DNA of 38,916 nucleotides, taken from contig CALVOU010000009.1 of assembly GCA_944350365.1 (NCBI GenBank), positions 1 through 38,916 on the forward strand. Reading direction: 5' to 3'. The DNA comes from an uncultured Bacilli bacterium (lineage in GTDB: Bacteria > Bacillota_I > Bacilli_A > RF39 > UBA660). A program made the translations under genes and the position numbers. The stretch's first letter is position 1. Each line of letters starts with the position of its first letter. The notes under the pieces were generated by a model, which did no database searches, was not told the DNA's origin, and saw only the letters and a program-made list of their open reading frames with translations. Positions 16,191 through 24,035 of this stretch are shown here, in pieces.

Positions 16191-16303
16191 GAATGAACTA
16201 TTAGAAGTGTATTTAGAAATAAAAAATAAAAAAAGAAAAGACAAAGTGAAAAATATTTGTTAAAATAAAATAGAAAATAAAAAGAAATAAAAGGAGTGGA
16301 AAA

Positions 16304-16771
16304 ATGAAAATAAAAAAAGAGCAGTTAATTCCTATAATTATAGTTGTTTTAGGACTAATCTTAGTCATCGTTGGTGTTATTCTGTTAACGCAAAATAAAG
16401 ATTCTGAGCAAAATAATAATAACAATACTCAAGAGACTTTAGCTAAAGAATATTTCTGTACTCGTGAATTAACAACCGATGAATATGAAATGAAGAGTGA
16501 ATATCATATCTATGCCGATGATAACGGAAATTTAATTAGAAATCAATTCAATATGAAAACTACATATTTAACGGATGAATTATATCAACAATATACAGCA
16601 GATAGTAGTCAGTATGAAGATCCAATGACAACTTACGATCCTGAAACTAGAACGGTAACTGTAACATCAGATTATCAATATGATACTGGCGAAGGCGCAA
16701 CAATTATCAATTTCAAAGAGTTTAAAGAAGAAATTGAAAGTAATGAATTTGTCTGTATGAGTATAGAATAA
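16304..16771 (+). CDS. Membrane-anchored extracytoplasmic protein, unknown
   Basis: A 155-aa protein with a positively charged start (MKIKKEQ), one strong membrane helix (about 8-29), an Asn-rich linker (about 36-42) and an acidic outside domain of about 110 residues. Two cysteines (in EYFCTREL and EFVCMSIE) bracket the domain and could form a disulfide. Repeated Tyr/Thr strands such as TVTVTSDYQYDTG suggest a beta fold. I cannot assign a family with confidence. AAAAGGAGTGG precedes the ATG, and a terminator overlaps the stop, so it is monocistronic. Confidence 0.7.
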   Translation: MKIKKEQLIPIIIVVLGLILVIVGVILLTQNKDSEQNNNNNTQETLAKEYFCTRELTTDEYEMKSEYHIYADDNGNLIRNQFNMKTTYLTDELYQQYTADSSQYEDPMTTYDPETRTVTVTSDYQYDTGEGATIINFKEFKEEIESNEFVCMSIE

Positions 16772-16796
16772 AGATCAATTGACTTGATCTTTTTCT
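16770..16796 (+). terminator. Rho-independent terminator
   Basis: AAAGATCAA (16770-16778) and TTGATCTTT (16784-16792), then TTCT. The stem overlaps the last base of the preceding stop. Confidence 0.8.
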
Positions 16797-16905
16797 ATGA
16801 ATCAGTAAAGATTCTAAAAGAAGAAAACGAAAATAGAAAAATAGATTCACCTATATAAAACTGAAGAACTAGTAAAAAAGCAACTAAGGAAAGGAAAATA
16901 AGAAG

Positions 16906-17736
16906 ATGGAAGAAAAAGTCTTGCTCGCTAAACCGATAAAAGAACACATGTTTACACAGTTAAATACGAAAATATCAGAAATTAAACAACCATTAAAATT
17001 AGTTATTTTTCAGATCGATCCTACTCCAGAAAGTCAAATCTTTCTAGCTAGTAAACAACGTTTGGCTAAACAACTCGGTATCCTATGTGAAGTGATCAAT
17101 TATTCTATATCTACATCCGAAGAACAAATAATTGCGAGGATAGAAAAAGCAAACAAAGATCATAGTGTAACTGGTATCATGATTCAAAAACCGATTCCTC
17201 CTAAGTATGATTATCAAAATTTAATTGATCATATTGAACCGAAAAAAGATGTCGAAGGCGTGACAAAAAGTCAACAACAAACTCAAACCTTAATCGCCCC
17301 AACCGCACGTAGTGTCTTAGCTTTTATCGAATATTATCACATTCCGATTAAGAATCAAACTATCGTAATTATTGGTAGAAGCAACATAGTCGGTATGCCA
17401 CTTTATCAGATACTTCATAACCAAACTCAGGTATATTTATGTGGCCGTAATACTCCAAATATTAAGGAAATCATTCAAAAAGGGAATCTCATTGTCATCG
17501 CAATTGGAGAAAAAGAATGGTTACGAGGAGATATGATTAATCCTAATTGTACCGTAATTGATGTTGGAACCAATTACGAAAATCATAGAATTTATGGCGA
17601 TGTTTGTTGGGAAGAAGTCTATCCAAAGGTACAGAAAATCACCCCAGTTCCTAAAGGAGTAGGGGCTTTAACTTCCCTCATGTTGATGGATAACGTCGTA
17701 AGAGCTTACTCATTACAACAAGAAAGTGAAAAGTGA
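16906..17736 (+). CDS. folD: Methylene-tetrahydrofolate dehydrogenase/cyclohydrolase
   Basis: A 276-aa FolD, which interconverts 5,10-methylene-, methenyl- and formyl-tetrahydrofolate in one-carbon metabolism. Visible signatures: the catalytic-lysine helix ASKQRLAKQLGI (Lys50), GIMIQKPIPPKYD, the KDVEGVT aspartate, the Rossmann block VIIGRSNIVGMPL (NAD(P) site, about 156-168), and the final PVPKGVGALTSLML. One oddity: the usual PCTP segment before the Rossmann domain reads APTA. That loop lines the folate site, but similar changes occur in functional homologues. AAGGAAAGGAAA precedes the ATG. The PAP2 gene follows after 71 bp. Confidence 0.9.
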   Translation: MEEKVLLAKPIKEHMFTQLNTKISEIKQPLKLVIFQIDPTPESQIFLASKQRLAKQLGILCEVINYSISTSEEQIIARIEKANKDHSVTGIMIQKPIPPKYDYQNLIDHIEPKKDVEGVTKSQQQTQTLIAPTARSVLAFIEYYHIPIKNQTIVIIGRSNIVGMPLYQILHNQTQVYLCGRNTPNIKEIIQKGNLIVIAIGEKEWLRGDMINPNCTVIDVGTNYENHRIYGDVCWEEVYPKVQKITPVPKGVGALTSLMLMDNVVRAYSLQQESEK

Positions 17737-17807
17737 GGATAGAAATATCGATAAAGACATGTTATAATCTATAAATAAGAGAATAAACGACAAAGAAGCG
17801 GTGAAAT

Positions 17808-18449
17808 ATGAAACAAAAAAACATCAGTATTAGTAAATCCTTATATAAAAATATTCGGTGGATTCTCTTCGTTATCGCCTTACTTATTTTCTTTCTTCTA
17901 GCTATAACGGTACTTAATCAAGGACAATTTGCCTTTGATGAACAAGCATTTAAAGTACTAAAAAATTGGGAAAGCCCAGACTTAACCGCTTTCTTCAAAA
18001 CAGTTACTGCCTTAGCTAGTGCCCCAGTATTAATTCTATTTTGTCTTTTGATTTTTATTTTTATCAAAAAAAGAACCTATTTTTATTTAGTTGGGCTTAA
18101 CTTAATCAATACTGTAGTATTAAATAGCGCCTTAAAGTCTATCTTTAGAAGAGAAAGACCGATAGAATCGATCATTGAAGAAAGTGGATATAGTTTTCCC
18201 TCAGGACACTCCATGGCGTCTCTTACCTTTTATGGATTCCTAATTTATTTACTATATAAAAGTTCTATTCAAAAGAAGTTAAAAATATTTTTAATTACCG
18301 TTTTAGTAATAATCATTATCCTAATCGGTACTTCTAGGATTTACTTAGGTGTACATTATCTAAGTGATGTATTAGCCGGGTTTAGTTTTACCCTTGCTTA
18401 TTTAATCATCTTTACCAAATTAATTACCAATTATACGAAGGAGAAGTAA
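17808..18449 (+). CDS. PAP2-family membrane phosphatase
   Basis: A 213-aa integral membrane enzyme with about six helices. All three PAP2 motifs are intact: KSIFRRERP (C1), PSGHS (C2) and SRIYLGVHYLSD (C3, with the catalytic His). Such proteins release phosphate from lipid phosphates, including undecaprenyl pyrophosphate or phosphatidate. Pairing with the kinase gene that starts one base after its stop suggests recycling of the undecaprenyl carrier used in wall synthesis; this is an inference from context. A GCGGTG ribosome site is modest. Confidence 0.9.
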   Translation: MKQKNISISKSLYKNIRWILFVIALLIFFLLAITVLNQGQFAFDEQAFKVLKNWESPDLTAFFKTVTALASAPVLILFCLLIFIFIKKRTYFYLVGLNLINTVVLNSALKSIFRRERPIESIIEESGYSFPSGHSMASLTFYGFLIYLLYKSSIQKKLKIFLITVLVIIIILIGTSRIYLGVHYLSDVLAGFSFTLAYLIIFTKLITNYTKEK

Positions 18450-18450
18450 C

Positions 18451-18846
18451 ATGAAAAAGAAGTTTAAAAAGATAGTTAATGAACCACTATGGAGAAGTTT
18501 CTATTATGCCTTTCAGGGAATGAGACATTGTATTGAAACAGAAAGAAATATGTTGATCCATTTTTGCGCCTTTTGTTTAGTTATTTTCTGTGGTTTTTTC
18601 TTCCAAATTTCTAGTAGTGAATGGATTGTTTGCCTTTTACTCTGTGGCTCAGTGATGTCAGCAGAACTTATCAATACAGCAGTAGAAACGACGATTGATC
18701 TATGTATGCCAGATATTCATCCCAAAGCTAAGTTGGCCAAAGATACCGCTGCAGGAGCAGTCTTAGTTATTGCCATTGCCGCATTTTTTATCGGATTGAT
18801 TATCTTTTTACCTAAAGTGATTGCTTTCATAGAATCTTTGCTTTAA
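18451..18846 (+). CDS. dgkA: DgkA-type undecaprenol/diacylglycerol kinase
   Basis: A 131-aa small membrane kinase with three hydrophobic helices. Family signatures are ERNMLIH (about 31-37), AELINTAVETTIDL (about 71-84) and AKDTAAGAVL (about 94-103), with the catalytic and metal-binding glutamates present. In Gram-positive bacteria this family phosphorylates undecaprenol instead of diacylglycerol, which fits the adjacent PAP2 phosphatase. GAAGGAGA is the ribosome site and the gene starts one base after the previous stop. In some bacteria DgkA lies beside ybeY and era, but not here. Confidence 0.88.
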   Translation: MKKKFKKIVNEPLWRSFYYAFQGMRHCIETERNMLIHFCAFCLVIFCGFFFQISSSEWIVCLLLCGSVMSAELINTAVETTIDLCMPDIHPKAKLAKDTAAGAVLVIAIAAFFIGLIIFLPKVIAFIESLL

Positions 18847-18861
18847 TACGAAAAGTGATGA

Positions 18862-18896
18862 AATATCGTTCCTTTATTGGAGCGATATTTTATTTT
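18862..18896 (+). terminator. Rho-independent terminator
   Basis: An 11-bp stem with one G-T pair, AATATCGTTCC (18862-18872) / GGAGCGATATT (18879-18889), followed by TTATTTT. Confidence 0.75.
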
Positions 18897-18998
18897 ACAT
18901 ATCGTTTTTTAGTGAAGCAAGTAAAAATAAGCCATAATATCTTTTTATCTATTTAATTAATTGTCTATGATATAATAATTAACAATTGAGGTGGCAAT

Positions 18999-19589
18999 AT
19001 GGGAAAATTATCCAATATGATGTATATGATAGACTTGTTAAATACAGGGAATATTTACACTTTAAAAGAGTTGTCAGAAAAAATTGGCGTAACAGAGAGA
19101 ATGATACGTTATTATAAAAATGAGATATGTAATAATGGGATCGCGATAGAATCTTTTAAAGGTCCGAATGGTGGATATTTCATGATAGATAAAATTAAAA
19201 ATTATACAAGTATTAATAAATATGATATTCAATTATTAGATAGTATATATAATTTCTTATTAGAAAACAATTTTGAATATATAGATAAATTTAAAGACTT
19301 TTTAGATAAATCAAAAAAAATGTATTCTGTTTACGAGGAGAAAAGTAAGTGTTTTTCAAATATAGATATAAAAAATCCAGGAGAAACCGAAAAACTGATT
19401 GAAACTGCAATAAATAAAAATGAGAAAGTTGAAATTATATACAATGATTTTGATGGAAGTCAATTAAAGAGAATTATACATCCACTCCATTTATTTAAAT
19501 ATAAAGAAGACTATTATGTTACGGCTTTTTGTGAGTTAAGAAATGATATAAGACATTTCGAAATAAAAAGAATTGCTAATATAAAATAA
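18999..19589 (+). CDS. WYL-domain transcription regulator, short form
   Basis: A 196-aa regulator. The N-terminus is a DeoR/YafY-type winged helix (TLKELSEKIGVTERMIRYYKN, about 20-41, with NGGYFMI wing). The C-terminal part is a WYL domain (VEIIYNDFDGSQLKRI, PLHLFKYKEDYYV, RHFEIKRIANI), in which the name motif reads YYV. The protein ends right after the WYL fold and lacks the C-terminal WCX extension of typical 300-residue members. WYL regulators sense small ligands or nucleic acid and often control stress or defence genes. A TATAAT (18971-18976) and a GAGGTGG ribosome site precede the ATG. The next gene has its own leader. Confidence 0.82.
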   Translation: MGKLSNMMYMIDLLNTGNIYTLKELSEKIGVTERMIRYYKNEICNNGIAIESFKGPNGGYFMIDKIKNYTSINKYDIQLLDSIYNFLLENNFEYIDKFKDFLDKSKKMYSVYEEKSKCFSNIDIKNPGETEKLIETAINKNEKVEIIYNDFDGSQLKRIIHPLHLFKYKEDYYVTAFCELRNDIRHFEIKRIANIK

Positions 19590-19711
19590 ATAAGACCAAA
19601 TATTTCATTTTTTAATGTCATGTTTTTATCCTGAAGGGGAGTTTTTATCGCTTGAATCACTCTTCTTTTTGATATAATATAATAGGTAAATGCGAATGGG
19701 AGGAATCAACT

Positions 19712-20797
19712 TTGGTTAAAACGAAATTAGATAAAATTACATTACGAAAAGAAGAAATAGCCAAACAATTACAAGATTTAACGGATATTCAAAAAAAGTA
19801 TTATGTTTGCGAGAAGATAAACGAGTTGGGTTTAAATGTCAATCATAACCATTTTCAAAACTCAATAGGGAATGATTGGACACGAGCTGATGAAGTGTTA
19901 GCTTTGATATCAATTTTATTAGATTTAGAATCGAACGAAAAAGTTAATCTACTTCAAAGTGGCCTTCTTTTAGTAGGAAAAAAAGAACAAGTAAAAAATC
20001 AAACTTTGTATCAAGAAGAGATTGCTCTTTTTCAGAGCGTATTAGAAAATTATAAAAAATTAGCTGAAGAATTACACCTTGAAACGACTATTGACAAGTG
20101 CAATTTATTTAGTTATCTCCTATGGAATGGCTATTTTTCCTATAATAAAGAACATTTTTATGATTTGAATGATCGTCATCCTATAATAGGAATGTACTTT
20201 TCAGATATTATTTTTGGTCATGGAGTTTGCCTAAATTACGCAGATGCTTTAAATAGATATTTGCAAGTCTGCGAAATCGAAAGTGCTCCTTTGGTTTGTA
20301 AAGTGAATGCTTTTAAAAGACAGGATTTAGAATATTATCCAACAATTACACGGAATAGTAAGAAAGTTAGAGTTAGTTTTTCAAACACTATACTTTCTCG
20401 TTTAACGTTTCTTATAGAAAAAGTTGGAAATCATGTAATTACTTTAGTAAAAGAGCATAATCATTATTTTGCCTATGATCCAACTAATCTAATTGCATTA
20501 AATATAAATGATGATAAAACGTCATCGATAGTTACCGGACCTTTTCAATATGACTTAAAACTTTTTACTAGTTTTCTGATTACTAATGATAGCGGACAAC
20601 TTTATAATGAAATGTTATCTCATCCTGTTATTCAGGGTGTCTCTAAGGAGCAAGTGATTACTAGTTTTGAAACTACACTTTCTATTGTTAATGAGAATAG
20701 ACAACTTTTGGATTCTGCTTATGATAATATCCAACCAACTTTAGAGAAGATTACACAAACATGTATAGAAAAAAAGAAAAGAAAAAAATTGTGGTAG
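19712..20797 (+). CDS. Transglutaminase-like cysteine protease-fold protein
   Basis: A 361-aa protein with no signal peptide. A helical N-terminal half (about 1-150) leads to a transglutaminase-like core in which a Cys-His-Asp triad can be assigned: Cys173 (GHGVCLNYADALNRYL), His241 (GNHVITLV) and Asp256 (FAYDPTN). It probably cleaves or cross-links peptides in the cytoplasm; the substrate is unknown. The C-terminal helices end in a basic KKKRKKLW tail. The start is TTG at 19712 because GGGAGG lies about 10 bases upstream and nearby ATGs are out of frame. A terminator follows, so it stands alone between the WYL and ORF6N genes. Confidence 0.72.
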   Translation: MVKTKLDKITLRKEEIAKQLQDLTDIQKKYYVCEKINELGLNVNHNHFQNSIGNDWTRADEVLALISILLDLESNEKVNLLQSGLLLVGKKEQVKNQTLYQEEIALFQSVLENYKKLAEELHLETTIDKCNLFSYLLWNGYFSYNKEHFYDLNDRHPIIGMYFSDIIFGHGVCLNYADALNRYLQVCEIESAPLVCKVNAFKRQDLEYYPTITRNSKKVRVSFSNTILSRLTFLIEKVGNHVITLVKEHNHYFAYDPTNLIALNINDDKTSSIVTGPFQYDLKLFTSFLITNDSGQLYNEMLSHPVIQGVSKEQVITSFETTLSIVNENRQLLDSAYDNIQPTLEKITQTCIEKKKRKKLW

Positions 20798-20811
20798 GAA
20801 GAAACTAATAT

Positions 20812-20861
20812 AAAACAACAAATAGCTTAAATGAATGATCGTTAGCTAGTGTTGTTTTTTT
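20812..20861 (+). terminator. Rho-independent terminator with branched stem
   Basis: AAAACAACA (20812-20820) pairs with TGTTGTTTT (20850-20858); an inner TAGCT/AGCTA pair (20823-20827 / 20844-20848) extends it, followed by T residues. Confidence 0.75.
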
Positions 20862-20897
20862 GTGCGATAGAAAATTTTGTAATTTGTAAGAAACAGC

Positions 20898-20926
20898 TTG
20901 ACTATAGAACAAATGTATTATATAGT
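20898..20926 (+). promoter_or_regulatory. Promoter of the ORF6N gene
   Basis: TTGACT (20898-20903), 17 bp, TATAGT (20921-20926). It leaves a leader of roughly 95 nt before the ORF6N start. Confidence 0.7.
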
Positions 20927-20957
20927 TGGCTTGTTAGAAAAATTAATAGTCAATGTT

Positions 20958-21017
20958 ATGAAAAATAAACTAGAGGTTATTGAATACTTAGGTTTGATAT
21001 CTATGACTAATGAATAG
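20958..21017 (+). CDS. Possible 19-aa leader peptide
   Basis: A short open frame (ATG 20958, TAG 21015-21017) lies wholly within the ORF6N leader. Its stop overlaps the AGGGGGA ribosome site of ORF6N, an arrangement that allows translational coupling. No ribosome site of its own is clear. It may also be chance or a remnant. Confidence 0.25.
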   Translation: MKNKLEVIEYLGLISMTNE

Positions 21018-21027
21018 GGGGAAATGT

Positions 21028-21906
21028 ATGAATGATATTATAGTAAAAGATGAAGTGGTAATTGAAAAGTTGATTTATGAAATAAGAGGAAAACAAGTGA
21101 TGCTTGATTCAGATTTAGCGAAACTTTATGGAACGCAAACAAAAAGAATAAACGAAGCTGTTTCTAGAAATAAAGAAAAGTTTCCTGAAAGATTTAGTTG
21201 GATACTAGATAATTACGAGTTAGAAATTTTGAGGTCGCAAATTGCGACTTCAGGTTCTCATGGAGGTAGAAGATATGGTATTAGAGTTTTTACAGAACAG
21301 GGTATTGCAATGTTAGCCACTATATTAAAAACTAGTGTCGCAACAAAAATAAGTATTTCTATTATGGATGCTTTTGTATCTATGCGCAAGTATATCTCCA
21401 ATAATTTAATAGAACAAAAATACATTAATAACATGGTAATAGAACATGATTCACAAATTAAGTTATTACAAAAATCATTAGATAAATTAGAAGAAAAAAG
21501 AAAGGTCAATGAAATATATTTTAATGGTCAAATTTATGATGCCTATTCTAAAATATTAGAAATATTTAAACAGGCGACGAAAACCTTGATAATTATTGAT
21601 GCTTATGCAGATACTACAATCTTGGATATGATTAAGAGATTGAATGTAGAAGTAGTGATAATAACTAAGGATAATCACTTACTAACACAACAGGACATAA
21701 CAAAATATAACGAGCAATACCATAATCTAAAAGTTTACTACGACCACACTTTTCATGATAGATATTTTATATTAGATAAAAAGGAAGTTTATCATTGTGG
21801 AGCTAGTATCAATAGAATTGGTTATAAAACTTTTTCTATTACTCTAATAGGGGATAATGATGTAGGGAAATCATTAATGGAGAAGCTAGAAAAATTATAT
21901 AAATAA
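21028..21906 (+). CDS. ORF6N-domain protein with PLD-like C-terminus
   Basis: A 292-aa protein. The N-terminal ORF6N DNA-binding domain is clear: VMLDSDLAKLYG, NEAVSRNKEKFPERF and GGRRYGIRVFTEQGIAMLA. A helical linker follows (about 110-165), then a domain with KTLIIIDAYAD and HDRYFILDKKEVYHCGAS (about 178-270), reminiscent of a single phospholipase-D-like half site, with HDR in place of HxK. ORF6N proteins are frequent on phages and mobile elements and are sometimes anti-repressors; this one is solitary, with no phage genes nearby. I chose ATG 21028 because AGGGGGA precedes it by 6 bases; the ATG at 21010 has no such site. Confidence 0.85.
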   Translation: MNDIIVKDEVVIEKLIYEIRGKQVMLDSDLAKLYGTQTKRINEAVSRNKEKFPERFSWILDNYELEILRSQIATSGSHGGRRYGIRVFTEQGIAMLATILKTSVATKISISIMDAFVSMRKYISNNLIEQKYINNMVIEHDSQIKLLQKSLDKLEEKRKVNEIYFNGQIYDAYSKILEIFKQATKTLIIIDAYADTTILDMIKRLNVEVVIITKDNHLLTQQDITKYNEQYHNLKVYYDHTFHDRYFILDKKEVYHCGASINRIGYKTFSITLIGDNDVGKSLMEKLEKLYK

Positions 21907-21938
21907 TTTGAAAATAAAATTCTAAAGTTTAATGTTCT

Positions 21939-21968
21939 TTGACCAAATGAATGGATATCAGGTATAAT
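21939..21968 (+). promoter_or_regulatory. Sigma-A promoter of small membrane protein copy 2
   Basis: TTGACC (21939-21944), 18-bp spacer, TATAAT (21963-21968). Confidence 0.75.
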
Positions 21969-22006
21969 AAATTACATAATAAGTAAAAAGTAAGCGAGGG
22001 ATATAT

Positions 22007-22342
22007 ATGCGTAAATATTTAGGAGAATATGTTAAAGAAATTGATAAGAAATTAGAAAAGAAAAAAATTACCAGCGAAGATTTAGAAGAACATTTAACCA
22101 AAATAAATTTTTTTCAACATGAACGGCTTATTCATCTACTAGTGACCTTATTTTATGGATTGTTTCTATTTTTATCCTTAATTATCTCTTTTAAAGTATG
22201 GCCATTCCTTCTTGTATTCTATACGATTTTAGTTGTTTTGATTTTCTATGTAAGGCACTATTTCTTCTTAGAAAATGCGGTTCAGTATCTTTACAAACAA
22301 TACGATAGGATGAAAAAACTAAATAAAGAAAACGAACAATAA
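22007..22342 (+). CDS. Small two-helix membrane protein, copy 2
   Basis: A 111-aa paralogue of the protein at 1336-1659: charged N-terminal helix, FFQHERLIHLLVT, two membrane helices (about 42-81), then RHYFFLENAVQYLYKQYD and a charged tail. The blocks flanking the helices are much better conserved than the helices themselves, so the conserved His/Glu/Arg surface is probably the functional part. Function unknown. AGCGAGGGA is the ribosome site and a strong promoter lies 45 bp upstream. The 208 bp after it hold no further gene and lead to an XRE gene with its own promoter. Confidence 0.75.
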   Translation: MRKYLGEYVKEIDKKLEKKKITSEDLEEHLTKINFFQHERLIHLLVTLFYGLFLFLSLIISFKVWPFLLVFYTILVVLIFYVRHYFFLENAVQYLYKQYDRMKKLNKENEQ

Positions 22343-22550
22343 AAGAAAAAATGTGTAACCCGTAAAAACAAACCATCTTAATCAAAATAAAAGAAGAGAG
22401 TGTTTGAAAAGACACAAGGCATCTAATTCATTTTTAGCGATAAATAAACGCCAAAATAGAAATGTTAAAAATCTTTGCGTAAGTTCCAAAACTATTTGGT
22501 AGATTGTTAAGTTTTATTTTTTGTATAATGACTAGCGAGGTGAATAAAAA

Positions 22551-23114
22551 ATGAAATTAGGAGAACAATTAGTCGCTTTACGAAAGGAAAACAAATTGTC
22601 TCAAGAACAATTAGCAGAAAAAATAGGTGTAACTAGACAGACAATCTCTAACTGGGAGCTAGGAGAAACTTCTCCCAATCCTGAACAATTGAAATTATTA
22701 TCCCAAATCTTTCATGTTAGTATTGATGAATTATTAGATAATGATCAAAAAACAGCATTAGTAGAAAAAATCAGTAATACCGAAAGACTAGCAGGTATTA
22801 TCATAAAAATATTAAAAGTAATTGGTATTTTATTGATTGTTTACATAGTGTTAGCCGTAATTAGCTTTTTCTTGTTTAATACTATATCTGAATCTACTTC
22901 AAATGTACAAAGCTTAACTGCTACTTTAGAATGTACTTTAGATGGACAAAATTACACTTATTTAATCGAAAGCGACCAAGATGATAATATTGTGGGAGCG
23001 AGTGGAAGTGAATATATCAGTGACCTTTTAGAAGAAGAAAACTTTATCAAAGGAAAAATGATGGTTGCTTATATTGAAGCCTATTTTGAAGAACATGGTG
23101 GAAGTTGTAACTAA
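22551..23114 (+). CDS. Membrane-anchored XRE-family regulator
   Basis: A 187-aa protein. Residues 4-60 are a classic Cro/C1 helix-turn-helix (LSQEQLAEKIGVTRQTISNW). A basic linker leads to one membrane helix (about 82-107), and the rest (about 108-187) is an acidic domain predicted outside, with two cysteines (LECTLDG, GGSCN). A DNA-binding head tied to an outside sensor in one chain suggests one-component signalling of an extracellular cue; the ligand is unknown. It stands before the Bce-type module. GCGAGGTG and a TATAAT-type -10 (22527-22532) precede the ATG. Confidence 0.82.
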   Translation: MKLGEQLVALRKENKLSQEQLAEKIGVTRQTISNWELGETSPNPEQLKLLSQIFHVSIDELLDNDQKTALVEKISNTERLAGIIIKILKVIGILLIVYIVLAVISFFLFNTISESTSNVQSLTATLECTLDGQNYTYLIESDQDDNIVGASGSEYISDLLEEENFIKGKMMVAYIEAYFEEHGGSCN

Positions 23115-23143
23115 GATCATCATGTAAATAAAGAGTTTAAATA

Positions 23144-23187
23144 ACGAGTTATTTAGTCCAATGATGATAGGTAAAATAACTCGTTTT
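23144..23187 (+). terminator. Rho-independent terminator
   Basis: ACGAGTTATTT (23144-23154) and AAATAACTCGT (23174-23184), perfect 11-bp arms with a 19-base loop, then TTT. Confidence 0.7.
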
Positions 23188-23301
23188 GCAAGAAAAAACA
23201 ATAATAAACAAAAATAGCTACCAGGAAATAAGAAAATGATATATGATGGATATAAAGCGCAAATGAAGAAAGTGATGGTTGGTAGAAAGTCGAGGGGTAA
23301 C

Positions 23302-23538
23302 ATGAAAAAAGAATATCGTCATAAATTAGTCGAAAAAGAAGATTACACTGCTTTAGGAATATCTTTAGGTATGTGTTTTGGATGCGTGATAGGAATAATT
23401 GTAGGAATGTTTATCCACGAGATTCCACTTAGTATGATTTTTGGTATTGCGATCGGACTTGCACTTGGTAGTGGGATTGGAAGTATAATGAAGCATTCGA
23501 AGACAGAGTCAGGTAAGAAAAGAGGAAGTAAAGAATGA
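23302..23538 (+). CDS. Small glycine-rich membrane protein
   Basis: A 78-aa protein with two membrane helices (about 18-38 and 43-64) joined by HEIP and rich in glycine (GIAIGLALGSGIG), which resembles glycine-zipper packing. Both ends are charged. ATG 23302 is preferred because CGAGGGGT is 6 bases upstream; the longer frame from 23236 lacks a ribosome site. Its stop overlaps the acetyltransferase start (ATGA), so it is the first gene of the operon that continues into the two-component system. Function unknown. Confidence 0.65.
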   Translation: MKKEYRHKLVEKEDYTALGISLGMCFGCVIGIIVGMFIHEIPLSMIFGIAIGLALGSGIGSIMKHSKTESGKKRGSKE

Positions 23539-24035
23539 TTATTGAATATGAAGAAAAATATTTAGAAAACGTGCGCGATTTACTCGTTGAACTAGAAGGG
23601 TATATCCTAGAGATTGATCGTGATCATTTAGATCAACTACATCCAGAGTACCGTGAAAAAATGGCTTTATATGATTTAAAAGAATTAGAAAAAAATGAAG
23701 GTAAATGCTTCTTAGCTATGGATGAAGGAAAAGTAGTAGGATTAATTATGGGGATGATCCGTTCTTATGAAGAACAAGATTATCTAGATTACACTTGTCC
23801 CAAGTCTGGTATCATTACTGAATTAATTATCAGTAAAAAATCTAGAGGAAAAGCCTTAGGTAAACAGTTAATGACCAAGATGGAAGAGTATTTTCTTCAA
23901 AAAGATTGTGAATATATGCTTGTCGATGTATTTGCTTACAATCATAAGGCTATCCGGTTTTATGAACATGAAGGCTACCATACTAGAATGCAAACCATGA
24001 TGAAAAAAATCGTAGAAGGAGAAGAAAAAGTATGA
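23535..24035 (+). CDS. GNAT-family N-acetyltransferase
   Basis: A 166-aa acetyltransferase: GKCFLAMDEGKVVGLIMG in the central strands, ITELIISKKSRGKALGKQLM (acetyl-CoA loop, about 95-115), and NHKAIRFYEHEGY near the end. The acceptor is not known. It overlaps by 4 bases with both the gene before and the response regulator after it (ATGA junctions), so it is cotranslated with the Bce-type signalling genes. Acetylation of an antibiotic or of ribosomal or wall targets would fit but is unproven. Confidence 0.85.
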   Translation: MIIEYEEKYLENVRDLLVELEGYILEIDRDHLDQLHPEYREKMALYDLKELEKNEGKCFLAMDEGKVVGLIMGMIRSYEEQDYLDYTCPKSGIITELIISKKSRGKALGKQLMTKMEEYFLQKDCEYMLVDVFAYNHKAIRFYEHEGYHTRMQTMMKKIVEGEEKV

